From positions 62,001 through 126,000 of the forward strand of contig NZ_BDBL01000028.1 in assembly GCF_001612965.1 (NCBI RefSeq): DNA of 64,000 nt. Reading direction: 5' to 3'. The notes beneath the pieces were generated by a model that saw only the letters and a program-made list of their open reading frames with translations, had not been told where the DNA came from and did not search any database. The stretch comes from Nocardia kruczakiae NBRC 101016. Its GTDB lineage: Bacteria; Actinomycetota; Actinomycetes; Mycobacteriales; Mycobacteriaceae. This document shows, piece by piece, positions 34,267-42,340 of the stretch (position 1 is the first letter of the stretch; every line of letters starts with the position of its first letter). A program made the position numbers and the translations under genes.

Positions 34267-35655
34267 ATGAGTTCGGTACTGGGAGTTTCGGTGGGGGCCG
34301 GCGCCATTCGCGTCGCGATCCCACATCCCGGTAACTCCGCCGAACGATTCGTCGCCACCGCCTTCGATGTGCAGGCCATGCCGGTCGGCGAACAGCACTC
34401 CATGGACGATGTGGCCGCCGAAACCGTCGGCGCCGTCTTCGGTTCCGCGCCCGAGATCGCCGCGACCGCGCTGGCCTATCGCAACGAACAGCATGCGCGC
34501 ACGCTGCGGGGCGCCCTCGCGCGCCGCCAGCTCACCAACTACGAACTCGTGCCCGAGGTCGCGGCGGCGCGGGAATTCCTGCGCGCCACCGGTGAACTGC
34601 AGGGGTATCGCACGGTCGCGCTCTACGACCTCGGCAGTTCCGGCCTCTCGGTCAGTGTGATCGACGTCGAGTCCGGACAGGTGAGCCACAGCGAGCGCAC
34701 CAGCGATATCAGCGGCGACTACCTGGATTCGCTGATCCGCGAACAGCAGATCGCTTCCGGCCGGATCGAACATCCCCCCACCGCACAGGGTTTGGCGGCC
34801 CTGGACGGCGTATGCCGGCAGGCCAAGGAGCAGCTGTCGAGTACCACGGCGGTCGCGGTGCCGTCCGAACACGGCCTGGTGTTGTTGTCGCAGGAGAACT
34901 TCGAAGCGTTGATCATGCTCGCCGTCGAATCCTCGGCTCGCATGACCCGCGATGTGATGATGCGCTCCGAACAGGCCGTGCAGGCGGTCTTCGTGATCGG
35001 CGGTTGCGCCCGGATTCCTCTGATCGCGCGCATTCTGGAGCGGTGGATGGGGATGCCGGTGCTGGTGCCCGCCGATCCGGAGACGGTGATCGTGCGCGGC
35101 GCGGCGCTGCTAGCCCGCCCCGCCCAGGTGGCCGTACCCGCGCCGGTTCCACAGGCACCCGGACCCGGATCCGCCGACGACACCGTGCAATTGGCGCCGG
35201 TGTGGTTGTCCGAGGACGCGCTGCGACGCGCGCGCAAGCGGAACAAGGCGCGTGTCACGAGCACACTCGGCAGCAAAGTGGGTGCCGTCGGTGCCGGTCG
35301 TCGCCGGGAGTTGAGCGTGGCCGGGGTGGCGGTCGGTGCGCTGGTCGTCGTCGCCGCGCTCGGGATCGGGCTGGGCTGGGGCCAATCGGTGCTGCGTGGC
35401 GATTCCCAGAGCAACACCTCCGCCTCCACGTCGGTGCCCGTCGCGCCGCCGCGCGCCTCCGCGGACCCCTCGGTCGCGCCGACCACCGATGCCACCAATG
35501 CCTCGGTGGCCGCGCCCACTCCGAACTGGCAGGCGCCGACCACCACGACCGCACCTCCGCCGCCGGGGCCGCCGACCATCGTCGTCCCGGGCCTGCCGCC
35601 GATCGTGGTGCCGACCATTCCGCCGCTGCTGCCGCCGTTCCCGCCGCGGCAATAG
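34267..35655 (+). CDS. Hsp70/actin-like ATPase-fold membrane protein with Pro-rich tail
   Basis: 462 residues. The first 285 resemble the Hsp70 nucleotide-binding domain: VLGVSVGAGAIRVAI, a phosphate-2-like VALYDLGSSGLSVSVID and an adenosine-type VFVIGGCARIPLIARIL. There is no peptide-binding domain; instead a basic region leads to one membrane helix (about 349-371) and a Ser/Thr/Pro-rich outside tail ending in repeated VVP/PLPP motifs. The N-terminal FLGIDLGT motif is degenerate, so ATPase activity is doubtful. ATG 34267 or GTG 34246 may start it. Actinobacteria have several such proteins; a related layout occurs at 59987-61105. Function unknown, perhaps cell-envelope sensing. Confidence 0.7.
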   Translation: MSSVLGVSVGAGAIRVAIPHPGNSAERFVATAFDVQAMPVGEQHSMDDVAAETVGAVFGSAPEIAATALAYRNEQHARTLRGALARRQLTNYELVPEVAAAREFLRATGELQGYRTVALYDLGSSGLSVSVIDVESGQVSHSERTSDISGDYLDSLIREQQIASGRIEHPPTAQGLAALDGVCRQAKEQLSSTTAVAVPSEHGLVLLSQENFEALIMLAVESSARMTRDVMMRSEQAVQAVFVIGGCARIPLIARILERWMGMPVLVPADPETVIVRGAALLARPAQVAVPAPVPQAPGPGSADDTVQLAPVWLSEDALRRARKRNKARVTSTLGSKVGAVGAGRRRELSVAGVAVGALVVVAALGIGLGWGQSVLRGDSQSNTSASTSVPVAPPRASADPSVAPTTDATNASVAAPTPNWQAPTTTTAPPPPGPPTIVVPGLPPIVVPTIPPLLPPFPPRQ

Positions 35656-35739
35656 ATGTTTCGCCGCCGCCCCGGTAGGCGGTTCGGCGCATCGGATTAG
35701 CCTGTTTTCACCTATCGGCAGGCCCGAGGAGTGTGCGAG

Positions 35740-36228
35740 ATGTCCCCTGTTCAGGTCGCGGTCTGCGGGCCGCGCGACTGCACGGATACCGAGGCCGATA
35801 CCGCGCGGGAGGTCGGGCGGCTGCTGGCCCGGGCCGGCGCGATCGTGTTGTGCGGCGGCGGAACCGGGGTGATGGCGGCGGTCGCCGAGGGGGCATCGGC
35901 CGCGGGCGGCCTGGTGATCGGAGTCCGGCCGGACACCGACCGAGCGGGTGTGTGTGACGGCCTGTCCGCCGTCGTATACACGGGTATGGGTGAGGCGCGG
36001 AATGCGATTCTGGTCCGGTCGGCGGATGCGGTGATCGTGGTGGGCGGTTCCTGGGGAACACTGTCGGAGCTGGCGCTCGCCAATCGACGTGGGGACGTGC
36101 CGGTGGTGTCGATCGGTGGCTGGCAGATCCTCGATGGCGAGGGCCGAACGATCGGGGGAAGTCACCGGGCGGCGAATGCGACCGAGGCGGTCGCATTCGC
36201 CGTGGCCGGTGCTCGACCCGGCGGCTGA
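35740..36228 (+). CDS. LOG/TIGR00725-like nucleotide phosphoribohydrolase-fold protein
   Basis: 162 residues with a Rossmann-like fold: QVAVCGPRDCTDTEADTARE, LCGGGTGVMAAVAEGASAAG and VGGSWGTLSELALANRRG. The GGGTGVM and GGxGTxxEL motifs are those of LOG-type ('lysine decarboxylase-like') proteins, some of which release adenine or cytokinins from nucleotides. The second motif matches well, so a nucleotide-binding role is likely. ATG 35740 lies nine bases after GAGGA. It is convergent with folE, eight bases apart. Specific substrate unknown. Confidence 0.8.
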   Translation: MSPVQVAVCGPRDCTDTEADTAREVGRLLARAGAIVLCGGGTGVMAAVAEGASAAGGLVIGVRPDTDRAGVCDGLSAVVYTGMGEARNAILVRSADAVIVVGGSWGTLSELALANRRGDVPVVSIGGWQILDGEGRTIGGSHRAANATEAVAFAVAGARPGG

Positions 36229-36236
36229 CGCTCGCC

Positions 36237-36830
36237 TCAGGGCGCGATTCCGGTGAGGGAGAAGAACTCCTGACGGGAGCGGGCGTCTTCGCGCAGTGTG
36301 CCCAGCAGGGTCGAGGTGACCGTGGTCGTGCCCGCGGCCTGGACTCCGCGCAGGGTCATGCAGGTGTGTTCGGCCTCGATGACCACGCCGACGCCCTTGG
36401 GCTCGAGGTGTTCGGTGAGCCAGTCGGCGATCTGCTTGGTCAGGCGCTCCTGGACCTGCGGTCGGCGGGAGAAATGTTCGACGATGCGGGCCAGTTTCGA
36501 CAGTCCGAGAATGCGGTCGCCGGGCAGATATCCGACGTGGGCCACACCCACGAACGGCAGCAGATGATGTTCGCAGACCGAGCGCAACGGGATGCGGCGG
36601 GCCAGCACGAGTTCGTCGTAACCCTCCTCGTTGGGGAAGGTGGTCAGGTCGAACGAGCGCGGGGTGAACAGTTCGGCGTAGGCGCGCGCCATTCGGCCCG
36701 GCGTGGCCTGCAGATGTTCGCTGTCGAGGTTGACGCCCAGCGCGGTGAGGAAGGTGCGAGCGGCATCCTCGGCGACCGCGAGGTCGATGGCGCCGGTGTC
36801 GTGGACGACGTGTAACGCGGGGACGGACAC
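36237..36830 (-). CDS. folE: GTP cyclohydrolase I
   Basis: 197 residues. The zinc ligands Cys86, His89 (VCEHHLLPF) and Cys157 (EHTCMTLRG) are kept with the standard 71-residue spacing, as are GLSKLARIVEHFSRRPQVQE and the C-terminal RQEFF. It converts GTP to dihydroneopterin triphosphate, the first step to folate. GTG 36830 starts one base after the preceding stop, so it is the last gene of an operon with two membrane-protein genes rather than in a folate cluster (ftsH-folE-folP in mycobacteria). That suggests an extra, specially regulated copy (inference). Confidence 0.94.
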   Translation of the reverse strand: MSVPALHVVHDTGAIDLAVAEDAARTFLTALGVNLDSEHLQATPGRMARAYAELFTPRSFDLTTFPNEEGYDELVLARRIPLRSVCEHHLLPFVGVAHVGYLPGDRILGLSKLARIVEHFSRRPQVQERLTKQIADWLTEHLEPKGVGVVIEAEHTCMTLRGVQAAGTTTVTSTLLGTLREDARSRQEFFSLTGIAP

Positions 36831-36831
36831 G

Positions 36832-37293
36832 CTAGCTCCCACCGACCCCGAGAGCGGTGAGCAGCACGAGCACGAGTGTCGCGACGGCCAGGACGCCGTG
36901 ACCACCCACGATCATTACGGGGAAATGCCGCTCGGCGGGCTCTGCGGCCTCGTGTGCCCCGCCCAGGTTTGCCGCCGCGCGGTCGGGGGCGGCCTGGTTC
37001 GCGGTACGGGCGCGGAATACCGGCAGCCAGCGGAAGAACATGACGAATCCGAGCAGCGCGACGGGCACGAGCAGGGCGAATCCGACCCACGCCAGGGCGT
37101 CGTCGTCGATCACGAGGTAGATGATCCACACGACGAGACCGGCGGCGGCGAGCAGGAAGTGCCCGAAGACCACCGGCGGCGGCAGATGGCTCGAACCGGG
37201 TTGTCGTGCACCGCCTTTGGCGATCCAGGTGGCCAGCAGGAAGAACCCTCCGCCGGCGGTGAGCAGCCAGAGGATCAGAGCTGCGATGCCCAT
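36832..37293 (-). CDS. Small four-helix membrane protein, unknown function
   Basis: 153 residues with four predicted membrane helices (about 3-23, 43-62, 68-88, 127-148) and a hydrophilic loop rich in Ala, Asn and Glu at 95-122. I do not recognise a named family. It lies between a DUF2231 gene (28 bases upstream) and folE (one base downstream), so the three are almost surely cotranscribed. The loop contains a His near HFPVMIVGGHG, a possible metal or haem contact in the membrane (speculative). Confidence 0.7.
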   Translation of the reverse strand: MGIAALILWLLTAGGGFFLLATWIAKGGARQPGSSHLPPPVVFGHFLLAAAGLVVWIIYLVIDDDALAWVGFALLVPVALLGFVMFFRWLPVFRARTANQAAPDRAAANLGGAHEAAEPAERHFPVMIVGGHGVLAVATLVLVLLTALGVGGS

Positions 37294-37321
37294 GATGACT
37301 CCCGAAGGTGAGAAGGAAAGG

Positions 37322-37846
37322 TCAGCGGCGGTAGCCGGTGGCCTGGGTGGTTTCGCCGGCGACTCGCACGCCGTAGCGGTAGGCGAGTTTGCCGCCGAGA
37401 TATCCGGATATGCCCAGCACGAGGAGGGATGCGATCGACAAGATCAGGGGCCCGACGGGTGTCGCGCGATCGGTGCCGGCCGCGGTCCGCCACCAGAAGT
37501 TCAGCGCATAGGCGACGGTGATGACCAGATTCAGGCTCATATGCGTCAGTCCGGTGCGGAACGCGGGCGTGCCGGACGGGATGGCGAACAGGTCCAGGAA
37601 GCCGACCGTGGCCGCAGCCAACGCTCCCAGGACACCGATCGCCACCAGCCATTCGGCCCCACGGGCGAGGAACTGCGGGTCGTCGACGATGTGGGAGCCG
37701 ATGTCGAAGACGAGGCTCGCGACCCACGCCCCGATCGGCACCGTCACCAGGATCGGGTGGAACGGATGCCCGTACGGCCCGGCCAGTGCGGCGCTGACGG
37801 GTTGTTTGGCCTGCTCCAAATCTCCGGTCACGACATCATCCGCCAT
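37322..37846 (-). CDS. DUF2231 membrane protein
   Basis: 174 residues, four membrane helices. The N-terminal GPYGHPFHPILVTVPIGAWV is the DUF2231 signature, whose conserved His residues are thought by some to bind haem or metal; no function is settled. ATG 37846 has GGAGGGTGGAG upstream. It is the first gene of an operon with a four-helix protein and folE and diverges from a cysteine-rich HTH regulator, with a perfect 30-bp palindrome between. The context suggests a stress- or redox-linked membrane complex (inference). Confidence 0.82.
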   Translation of the reverse strand: MADDVVTGDLEQAKQPVSAALAGPYGHPFHPILVTVPIGAWVASLVFDIGSHIVDDPQFLARGAEWLVAIGVLGALAAATVGFLDLFAIPSGTPAFRTGLTHMSLNLVITVAYALNFWWRTAAGTDRATPVGPLILSIASLLVLGISGYLGGKLAYRYGVRVAGETTQATGYRR

Positions 37847-37872
37847 GACTCCACCCTCCCTCGGTCGAGGTT

Positions 37873-37902
37873 CAGTTTCGCCAATAAGTATTGGCGAAAC
37901 TG
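37873..37902. promoter_or_regulatory. Perfect 14+2+14 palindrome, likely operator
   Basis: CAGTTTCGCCAATA-AG-TATTGGCGAAACTG: both 14-base arms are exact reverse complements. It lies 26 bases upstream of the DUF2231 gene and 78 bases upstream of the HTH regulator gene. It is almost certainly the binding site of that regulator, placed to control both directions. Confidence 0.85.
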
Positions 37903-37980
37903 TATCTGCGGTCAATACAACGCCCGTGAATAGGTGTGATCGATCTTTCGACCCATGTGATTAGGCGTTATCGTGGTCGG

Positions 37981-38673
37981 ATGACCAGCGATTCGGCGAT
38001 CGGTGTGGTCGCGGTGCTAGACGACGAACTGCGGCGCGGCATGTACAGATTCATCCGCGCCGCCCGGCGGCCGGTGACTCGTGACGAGGCGGCCGAACAG
38101 GTCGGTATCTCGCGGAAACTGGCCGCCTTCCATCTGGACAAACTCGTCGCCGCCGGACTCCTCCAGGCGCACTACGAACAGACCAGCGGCCTACGCCGCG
38201 TCGGCCGCGCCCCCAAGGTGTACGAGCCCACCGACGCCGAGGTGCGCGTGAACATCCCCGAACGCCGCCACGAAGTGCTGGCCGAGATCCTGATGGATGC
38301 GGTGCTGGCCGAGAGCACCGGCGAAACGGCTCGCGACGCCGCCGAACGAGTCGCGGCCGAACGCGGAAAAACCCTGGGCCACAACGCCCGCGAGCGTCTA
38401 CGTCCCGGCCGCCTCGGCGTCGAGCGCGCCCTCGCGGTGGTGCAGGCGATCCTGTCCGACCAGGGCTTCGAACCCAGCCGCGACCCGCTCAACTGCCTCC
38501 GCCTGCGCAACTGCCCGTTCCACCCCCTCGCCACCCAAGCCCCCGGCCTGGTCTGCGGCCTCAACCACGCCTATCTACGCGGAGTGCTGTCCGGCCTGAA
38601 AGCCGAGACACTCGAAGCGGTGCTGGCGCCGACCGCCGGCGAATGCTGCGTGGAACTCCGCCCCGCACAGTAG
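37981..38673 (+). CDS. HTH regulator with C-terminal cysteine cluster (SufR-like)
   Basis: 230 residues. A winged helix (RPVTRDEAAEQVGISRKLAA, then FHLDKLVAAGLLQ) is followed by a helical domain and a cysteine-containing C-terminus: Cys172, Cys178 (in RNCPFHPLA), Cys192 (LVCGLNHAYL), Cys222 and Cys223. This layout resembles the Fe-S-binding SufR group, where a [4Fe-4S] or [2Fe-2S] cluster controls DNA binding. ATG 37981 is chosen over an upstream ATG at 37936. It diverges from the DUF2231-folE operon across a perfect palindrome, so both autoregulation and control of that operon are likely. Cluster binding is unproven. Confidence 0.82.
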   Translation: MTSDSAIGVVAVLDDELRRGMYRFIRAARRPVTRDEAAEQVGISRKLAAFHLDKLVAAGLLQAHYEQTSGLRRVGRAPKVYEPTDAEVRVNIPERRHEVLAEILMDAVLAESTGETARDAAERVAAERGKTLGHNARERLRPGRLGVERALAVVQAILSDQGFEPSRDPLNCLRLRNCPFHPLATQAPGLVCGLNHAYLRGVLSGLKAETLEAVLAPTAGECCVELRPAQ

Positions 38674-38692
38674 GGGTTGGGCAGCAGCGGGC

Positions 38693-39706
38693 TCAGGCGA
38701 AGATTTCGTCCAGTGTGGTCGCGGTGAGGATGCGAGCTGACCAGGTGCGGACTTGCTCGGGAGTGCCAGCGTGGACGGTGTCGATGATGTGGGTGGGCAG
38801 TGGGCCGAATTTGACTGTGAGCTGTTCGATCAGTGCTTCGGCACGTCCGCGTGCTTCTCCTTCGGCACGTCCACGTGCTTCCCCACGCGCTTCTCCACGT
38901 GCTTCGCCTTCGGCGCGGAGCCGTTCGGCAGTGGTCACGATTGCCTCCTTGGCTGGCGGTCCGAGCTGATCGACCAACGGGAGCAGATCAACTTCCGAGA
39001 TGTCGCTGACGGTCATCATGTAAGCGATGACGGCCTGGAACTGTGACTTCCCCTCGGGGCCGAACAGCAGTGCACGCAGGTCGTCGATCAGTGAAATTAT
39101 ATCGGTGCCGAGGTCGATGTTGTTCGGTGCCATTTTGTGCAGGGCCAGCATCACTCGGGTGGCCGGTGTGAGATCCCGTCGGAGCAGGGCGGGCAGGTCC
39201 AGTGCCGCCACGTCGTCGAGCAGGAACCGAAGCCGGGGCAGATGAGGCTGCAATGCTTCTCGGGCGGATGGGTCGAGGTCGATCAGATCGGCCACCTCGG
39301 TGGGGGCCTTCCATGGGCGGCCGGTGTGATTGCTGTGCACGACCAGCGGGATCACCGCCGGCAGGGTGCGCGCCTCGGGATGCTGGCTACGGTGCTGATT
39401 CCAAATGCCGACAAGGTATTCCAAGATGCGCAGGGCCATGAAATGGTCGCTGCGGCTTTGATGTTCGATCAGCAAGTAGATGTAGGCGGTATGGCCGTCG
39501 AGGCGAGTGCGGTAGAGCAGGTCGCTGTAGCGGGAGCGCAGATCGGCGGAGACGAAGCTGCCGGACTGCAAACGTAATGTGTCCCAGTCGATCCGGTCGG
39601 TGACGGCCGCCGGGAGCGCCGCGCGGAGTTCGCAGGCGGCGTCGGCTGGGCGACTCAGTACGCGCCGGAAGTAGGCGTCGTGCGGATTCGACGGGTTGGC
39701 GGGCAT
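38693..39706 (-). CDS. Rpn-family nuclease (PD-(D/E)XK, 'putative transposase')
   Basis: 337 residues of the RpnA-E type. PHDAYFRRVLSRPADAACEL opens the protein; the nuclease core has SRYSDLLYRTRLDG and a ...YIYLLIEHQSRSD strand, supplying the Asp and the E-x-Q of the PD-(D/E)XK site. Family members are DNA endonucleases that promote recombination-like events; they are not true IS transposases. Near the C-terminus is a run of Gly-Glu-Ala-Arg repeats (about 261-287), encoded by short DNA repeats, that could change length by slippage. The gene ends 20 bases from the convergent HTH gene and starts beside a 511-base non-coding stretch. Confidence 0.82.
   Translation of the reverse strand: MPANPSNPHDAYFRRVLSRPADAACELRAALPAAVTDRIDWDTLRLQSGSFVSADLRSRYSDLLYRTRLDGHTAYIYLLIEHQSRSDHFMALRILEYLVGIWNQHRSQHPEARTLPAVIPLVVHSNHTGRPWKAPTEVADLIDLDPSAREALQPHLPRLRFLLDDVAALDLPALLRRDLTPATRVMLALHKMAPNNIDLGTDIISLIDDLRALLFGPEGKSQFQAVIAYMMTVSDISEVDLLPLVDQLGPPAKEAIVTTAERLRAEGEARGEARGEARGRAEGEARGRAEALIEQLTVKFGPLPTHIIDTVHAGTPEQVRTWSARILTATTLDEIFA
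38843..38925. repeat. Short in-frame repeats in the Rpn gene
   Basis: Variants of CTTCTCCACGTG / CTTCGGCACGTC recur in 12- to 15-base steps and encode alternating Glu-Ala-Arg-Gly. Such low-complexity runs are common before the last segment of Rpn proteins. Confidence 0.7.
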
Positions 39707-40217
39707 GGACGCGAAGCTACCTCGAGGCTACGACAACCGTGAGTGCTTCAGATGTAGACCGTGCGCCCAGTTGGTGCACCGCGCGGAGCGACGAAAGCCG
39801 CTGCAACCGAACCGGATTCAGCCGTGCTGCGGTCGGCGATGCCCCGCGTGACGGCGCCCGTTTCGTTGTTCCTGTTGCGAGCTGAAAAGAGATCAGCGAC
39901 CCTGCCGAAACAGGAGCGCTGAACCCGCCGTCGATGCCTTACGTCTGGTTGAGCGTGTTGCGTTGCCGTGGACGGTGTCGATGCTGTACCCATACCGGTG
40001 GGCAGCGGCAGGAACGCTCCTCTGGCCGAGAGCGTTCCCCGAACTAATCGTGCAAACCTCGTCGCTTTCTGCGGTTTTCGCGCATTTTCGTGGAGGTTTG
40101 CACGAATAGTTCAGGTCCGTCGTGCGTGACGAGTCCGGGCGGAATGGGTGATGGCGGAGCGCGACAATCGAGAGTTGTTCTCGCACTGGGCGATCGTCAC
40201 CACCGCCGGCTCTGCTC
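39707..40217. other. 511-base gene-free stretch
   Basis: No reading frame here has credible codon use or a recognisable protein. The stretch holds the second copy of the 78-bp hairpin element (40038-40115) and otherwise nothing I can name. It may be a decayed insertion site. Confidence 0.55.
40038..40115. repeat. 78-bp dispersed hairpin element, copy 2
   Basis: Arms 40038-40060 and 40093-40115 share the core CGTGCAAACCTC / GAGGTTTGCACG with copy 1, around a loop of 32 bases, the same length. The loop of this copy is similar to the reverse complement of the copy 1 loop (shared GCGAAAACCG), so the two copies lie in opposite orientation. Confidence 0.8.
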
Positions 40218-40646
40218 TCAGGCAGCCAGATTCGCCAGCTGCGGAAGTCGCGACACCAGCGCGTCGAGCTCCTCGCGCCAGCGGCGATGCACGTTGAGGC
40301 GCTCGGGCGCTCCGGTGTGCGGCATGCGGTAGTACACCTTCGACCAGAGCGGGTTGATCTTCATCTCCGTGAACATGGCCGTGCTGAAATGCTCGGCGCA
40401 GACCAGGCTCGCGGGCCGGCCCGTCCACTTGTTCGCCTCGACGATGACGACCGATGTGTTGGTCAGCACCACGAAGTAGTACTTGCGCACGAACAGCATC
40501 GCGAACCGCACATAGGGCAGATCGTCCACCCACGGGCTCGGGCCGGTGATCGCCTGGAAGGCCAGCTGCATCTGCTCCCCCGGAGGAGCGAATTCGGCCA
40601 GCTTCTCGGCCAGCTGTTTCTGAATCGTCGATTTACGGAATGCCAT
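40218..40646 (-). CDS. Hypothetical cytoplasmic protein, PH-like fold possible
   Basis: 142 residues, no signal or membrane helix. MAFRKSTIQKQLAEKLAEFA leads to a beta-rich middle with FVRKYYFVVLTNTSVVIVEA, reminiscent of small bacterial PH-like domains that display a 'what should I do with this lipid/peptide' barrel, but I cannot assign a family. The remaining part has conserved-looking aromatic residues (WSKVYYRMPHTG) and a C-terminal helix. ATG 40646 is chosen over GTG/ATG nine bases upstream. It stands alone, downstream of an SDR gene by 122 bases. Function unknown. Confidence 0.6.
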   Translation of the reverse strand: MAFRKSTIQKQLAEKLAEFAPPGEQMQLAFQAITGPSPWVDDLPYVRFAMLFVRKYYFVVLTNTSVVIVEANKWTGRPASLVCAEHFSTAMFTEMKINPLWSKVYYRMPHTGAPERLNVHRRWREELDALVSRLPQLANLAA

Positions 40647-40669
40647 GCGGCCCACCCCCGTTGAAGAAC

Positions 40670-40692
40670 TCCACCGGCACCGTGCCGGTGGA
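40670..40692. terminator. Hairpin downstream of the SDR gene
   Basis: TCCACCGGCAC-C-GTGCCGGTGGA, 11-base arms, between the SDR stop (40769) and the next minus-strand gene (start 40646). Likely a terminator for the SDR transcript; an operator for the small gene is the alternative. Confidence 0.55.
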
Positions 40693-40768
40693 ACGCAACG
40701 ACCTTAGCGGCATTCCCGCGCGCCTGCCACCCCGGATTTCGACCCGGCGCGACGTGCCGACCCGGCGA

Positions 40769-41608
40769 CTACCCGATGCACGCCGTGGCGCGGTCCAATG
40801 CATCCAGGGCGGTGAGTTCACCCGTCAGTTTGGCGCGAATCGCGGTGATCGCGTCCCGGCCGATCGGCAGTCGCAGCGGAGGCGTGGGCGATTCGACCGC
40901 CGCGATGATCTGCCGCGCGGCGTCGGCCGGATCGCCGTACACGCTGGGATCCAGGGTGGACAAACGGTCGTAGGCCGCCCGGACGCTGTCGCCGTAGTCG
41001 GGATGTGCGGCGGGTGTAATCCCCAGCGACGCAACGAAACCGGTGCCGAACATGCCGGGCTCGACGATGGTCACACCGATGCCGAGATGGGCGACCTCAC
41101 GCAGAAGTCCTTCGTTCATCCCTTCGACCGCGAATTTCGTTGCGGCATAAAGGCCCAGCCCCGGCGACGGCGCGGCGACACCGGCCACCGACGAGATCTG
41201 CACGAGGTGGCCGCTGCGCTGCTCGCGCAATACCGGCAGCACGGCGCGCACGACGTTGAGCGATCCGAAGACATTGGTCTCGAATACGGCGCGCACTTCA
41301 CTGTCCGGAATCTCCTCCAGCGCACCGAAAACCCCGTAGCCGGCGTTGTTCACCACGACATCGATCCGTCCGAACGCCTGCTTCGCCTGCGCGATCGCGT
41401 GCCGGCACTGCTCGTCGTCGGTGACGTCCAGCGGGGCGACCAGGATTCGTTCGGGATACTCGGCCGCCAGCTCTCGCAGGGCCCGCGCGCGCTCGGGATC
41501 ACGGGCCGTCGCGGCGACCCGGCCGCCGGCGGACGCGACCGCGTGAGTCAGTGCGAATCCGAATCCGGAGGCGGCTCCCGTGATCAGCCACACCTCGTCC
41601 GTCGTCAT
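40769..41608 (-). CDS. Short-chain dehydrogenase/reductase
   Basis: 279 residues, classical SDR: nucleotide loop TGAASGFG, DVTDDEQC, NNAG motif in VVVNNAGYGVFGAL, and the catalytic Ser/Tyr/Lys in ISSVAGVAAPSPG and LYAATKFAVEG. It should reduce or oxidise a carbonyl/hydroxyl using NAD(P)H; the substrate is unknown. ATG 41608 faces a TetR-type gene with a 22-bp palindrome between the starts, so it is the probable target of that repressor. A hairpin follows the stop. Confidence 0.9.
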   Translation of the reverse strand: MTTDEVWLITGAASGFGFALTHAVASAGGRVAATARDPERARALRELAAEYPERILVAPLDVTDDEQCRHAIAQAKQAFGRIDVVVNNAGYGVFGALEEIPDSEVRAVFETNVFGSLNVVRAVLPVLREQRSGHLVQISSVAGVAAPSPGLGLYAATKFAVEGMNEGLLREVAHLGIGVTIVEPGMFGTGFVASLGITPAAHPDYGDSVRAAYDRLSTLDPSVYGDPADAARQIIAAVESPTPPLRLPIGRDAITAIRAKLTGELTALDALDRATACIG

Positions 41609-41635
41609 CGTATGCCCCTCATCTGCGGTTAATTA

Positions 41636-41657
41636 GGATACTGCTCGTATCGTATCC
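41636..41657. promoter_or_regulatory. TetR-type operator between SDR and regulator genes
   Basis: GGATAC-N10-GTATCC, 22 bp, centred between the divergent starts (41608 and 41677), and overlapped by TATACT-like -10 candidates. Likely binding site for the TetR-family repressor. Confidence 0.7.
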
Positions 41658-41676
41658 AAAACGCTAGACTTGCGCC

Positions 41677-42267
41677 ATGGTCGAGATGACACAGTCGCGT
41701 GGTCCTGGGCGGCCGCGCAGTGAGCGTTCGAGGCGCGCGGTGCTCGCGGCGGCCCGCGACCTGCTGACCGACCGCGGACTGCCGGGGCTGAGTGTGGACG
41801 AGATCGCCACTCACGCGGGAGTCAGCAAGAACACCATCTACCGCTGGTGGCCCACCAAGGCGGCCGTTCTGATGGATGCGTTCACCGACGCCTTCGCGGA
41901 CCGGATGAGCGTCCCCGCCGAAGGCGATGCCCTGACCCGTCTGCGCACGACGGTCCGCCGGGTGGCGACGCTGATGAGCGATCCCGACGCCCGGCGTCCC
42001 TTCGTGGCCCTGGTCGCCGCGGCGCAACACGACCCGGAATTGGCTGCGGCGCTGCGGGATCGGTTCATCGCGGGGCGGCGGGCCGAGGTGGGTGAACTCC
42101 TCGCCGAGGCCCGATCCGCCGGTGGCTTTCCCACCGGCTTCGACCCGGACACTGCCATCGATCTGATCTACGGCGCCCTCTACTACCGGTTGCTGATCAG
42201 CGGGGAGACCATCGATTCCGGCTACGCGGACCGAATTCTCACGGCGATGGGCCTGCTTCCCGACTGA
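41677..42267 (+). CDS. TetR-family transcriptional regulator
   Basis: 196 residues. The N-terminal HTH reads LSVDEIATHAGVSKNTIYRW with WWPTKAAVLMDAF; the rest is helical and holds a ligand pocket and dimer helices (a C-terminal TetR_C_11-like pattern). ATG 41677 lies 19 bases from the palindrome. It should repress itself and the divergent SDR and be relieved by a small lipophilic ligand, perhaps the SDR substrate (inference). The MFS transporter gene starts 73 bases downstream and may also belong to its regulon. Confidence 0.88.
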   Translation: MVEMTQSRGPGRPRSERSRRAVLAAARDLLTDRGLPGLSVDEIATHAGVSKNTIYRWWPTKAAVLMDAFTDAFADRMSVPAEGDALTRLRTTVRRVATLMSDPDARRPFVALVAAAQHDPELAAALRDRFIAGRRAEVGELLAEARSAGGFPTGFDPDTAIDLIYGALYYRLLISGETIDSGYADRILTAMGLLPD

Positions 42268-42340
42268 ACGACTGTGGGCGATGATGTTCGCGTCCGATTA
42301 GCGCCAGCACCCGCCGGGAGCGGTTCCTAGCGTCGTGGTC

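Noticed and set aside
38693..39706. Rpn gene as an insertion sequence
   Set aside because: No terminal inverted repeats or target duplication flank it, and the family is a nuclease group misnamed as transposase.
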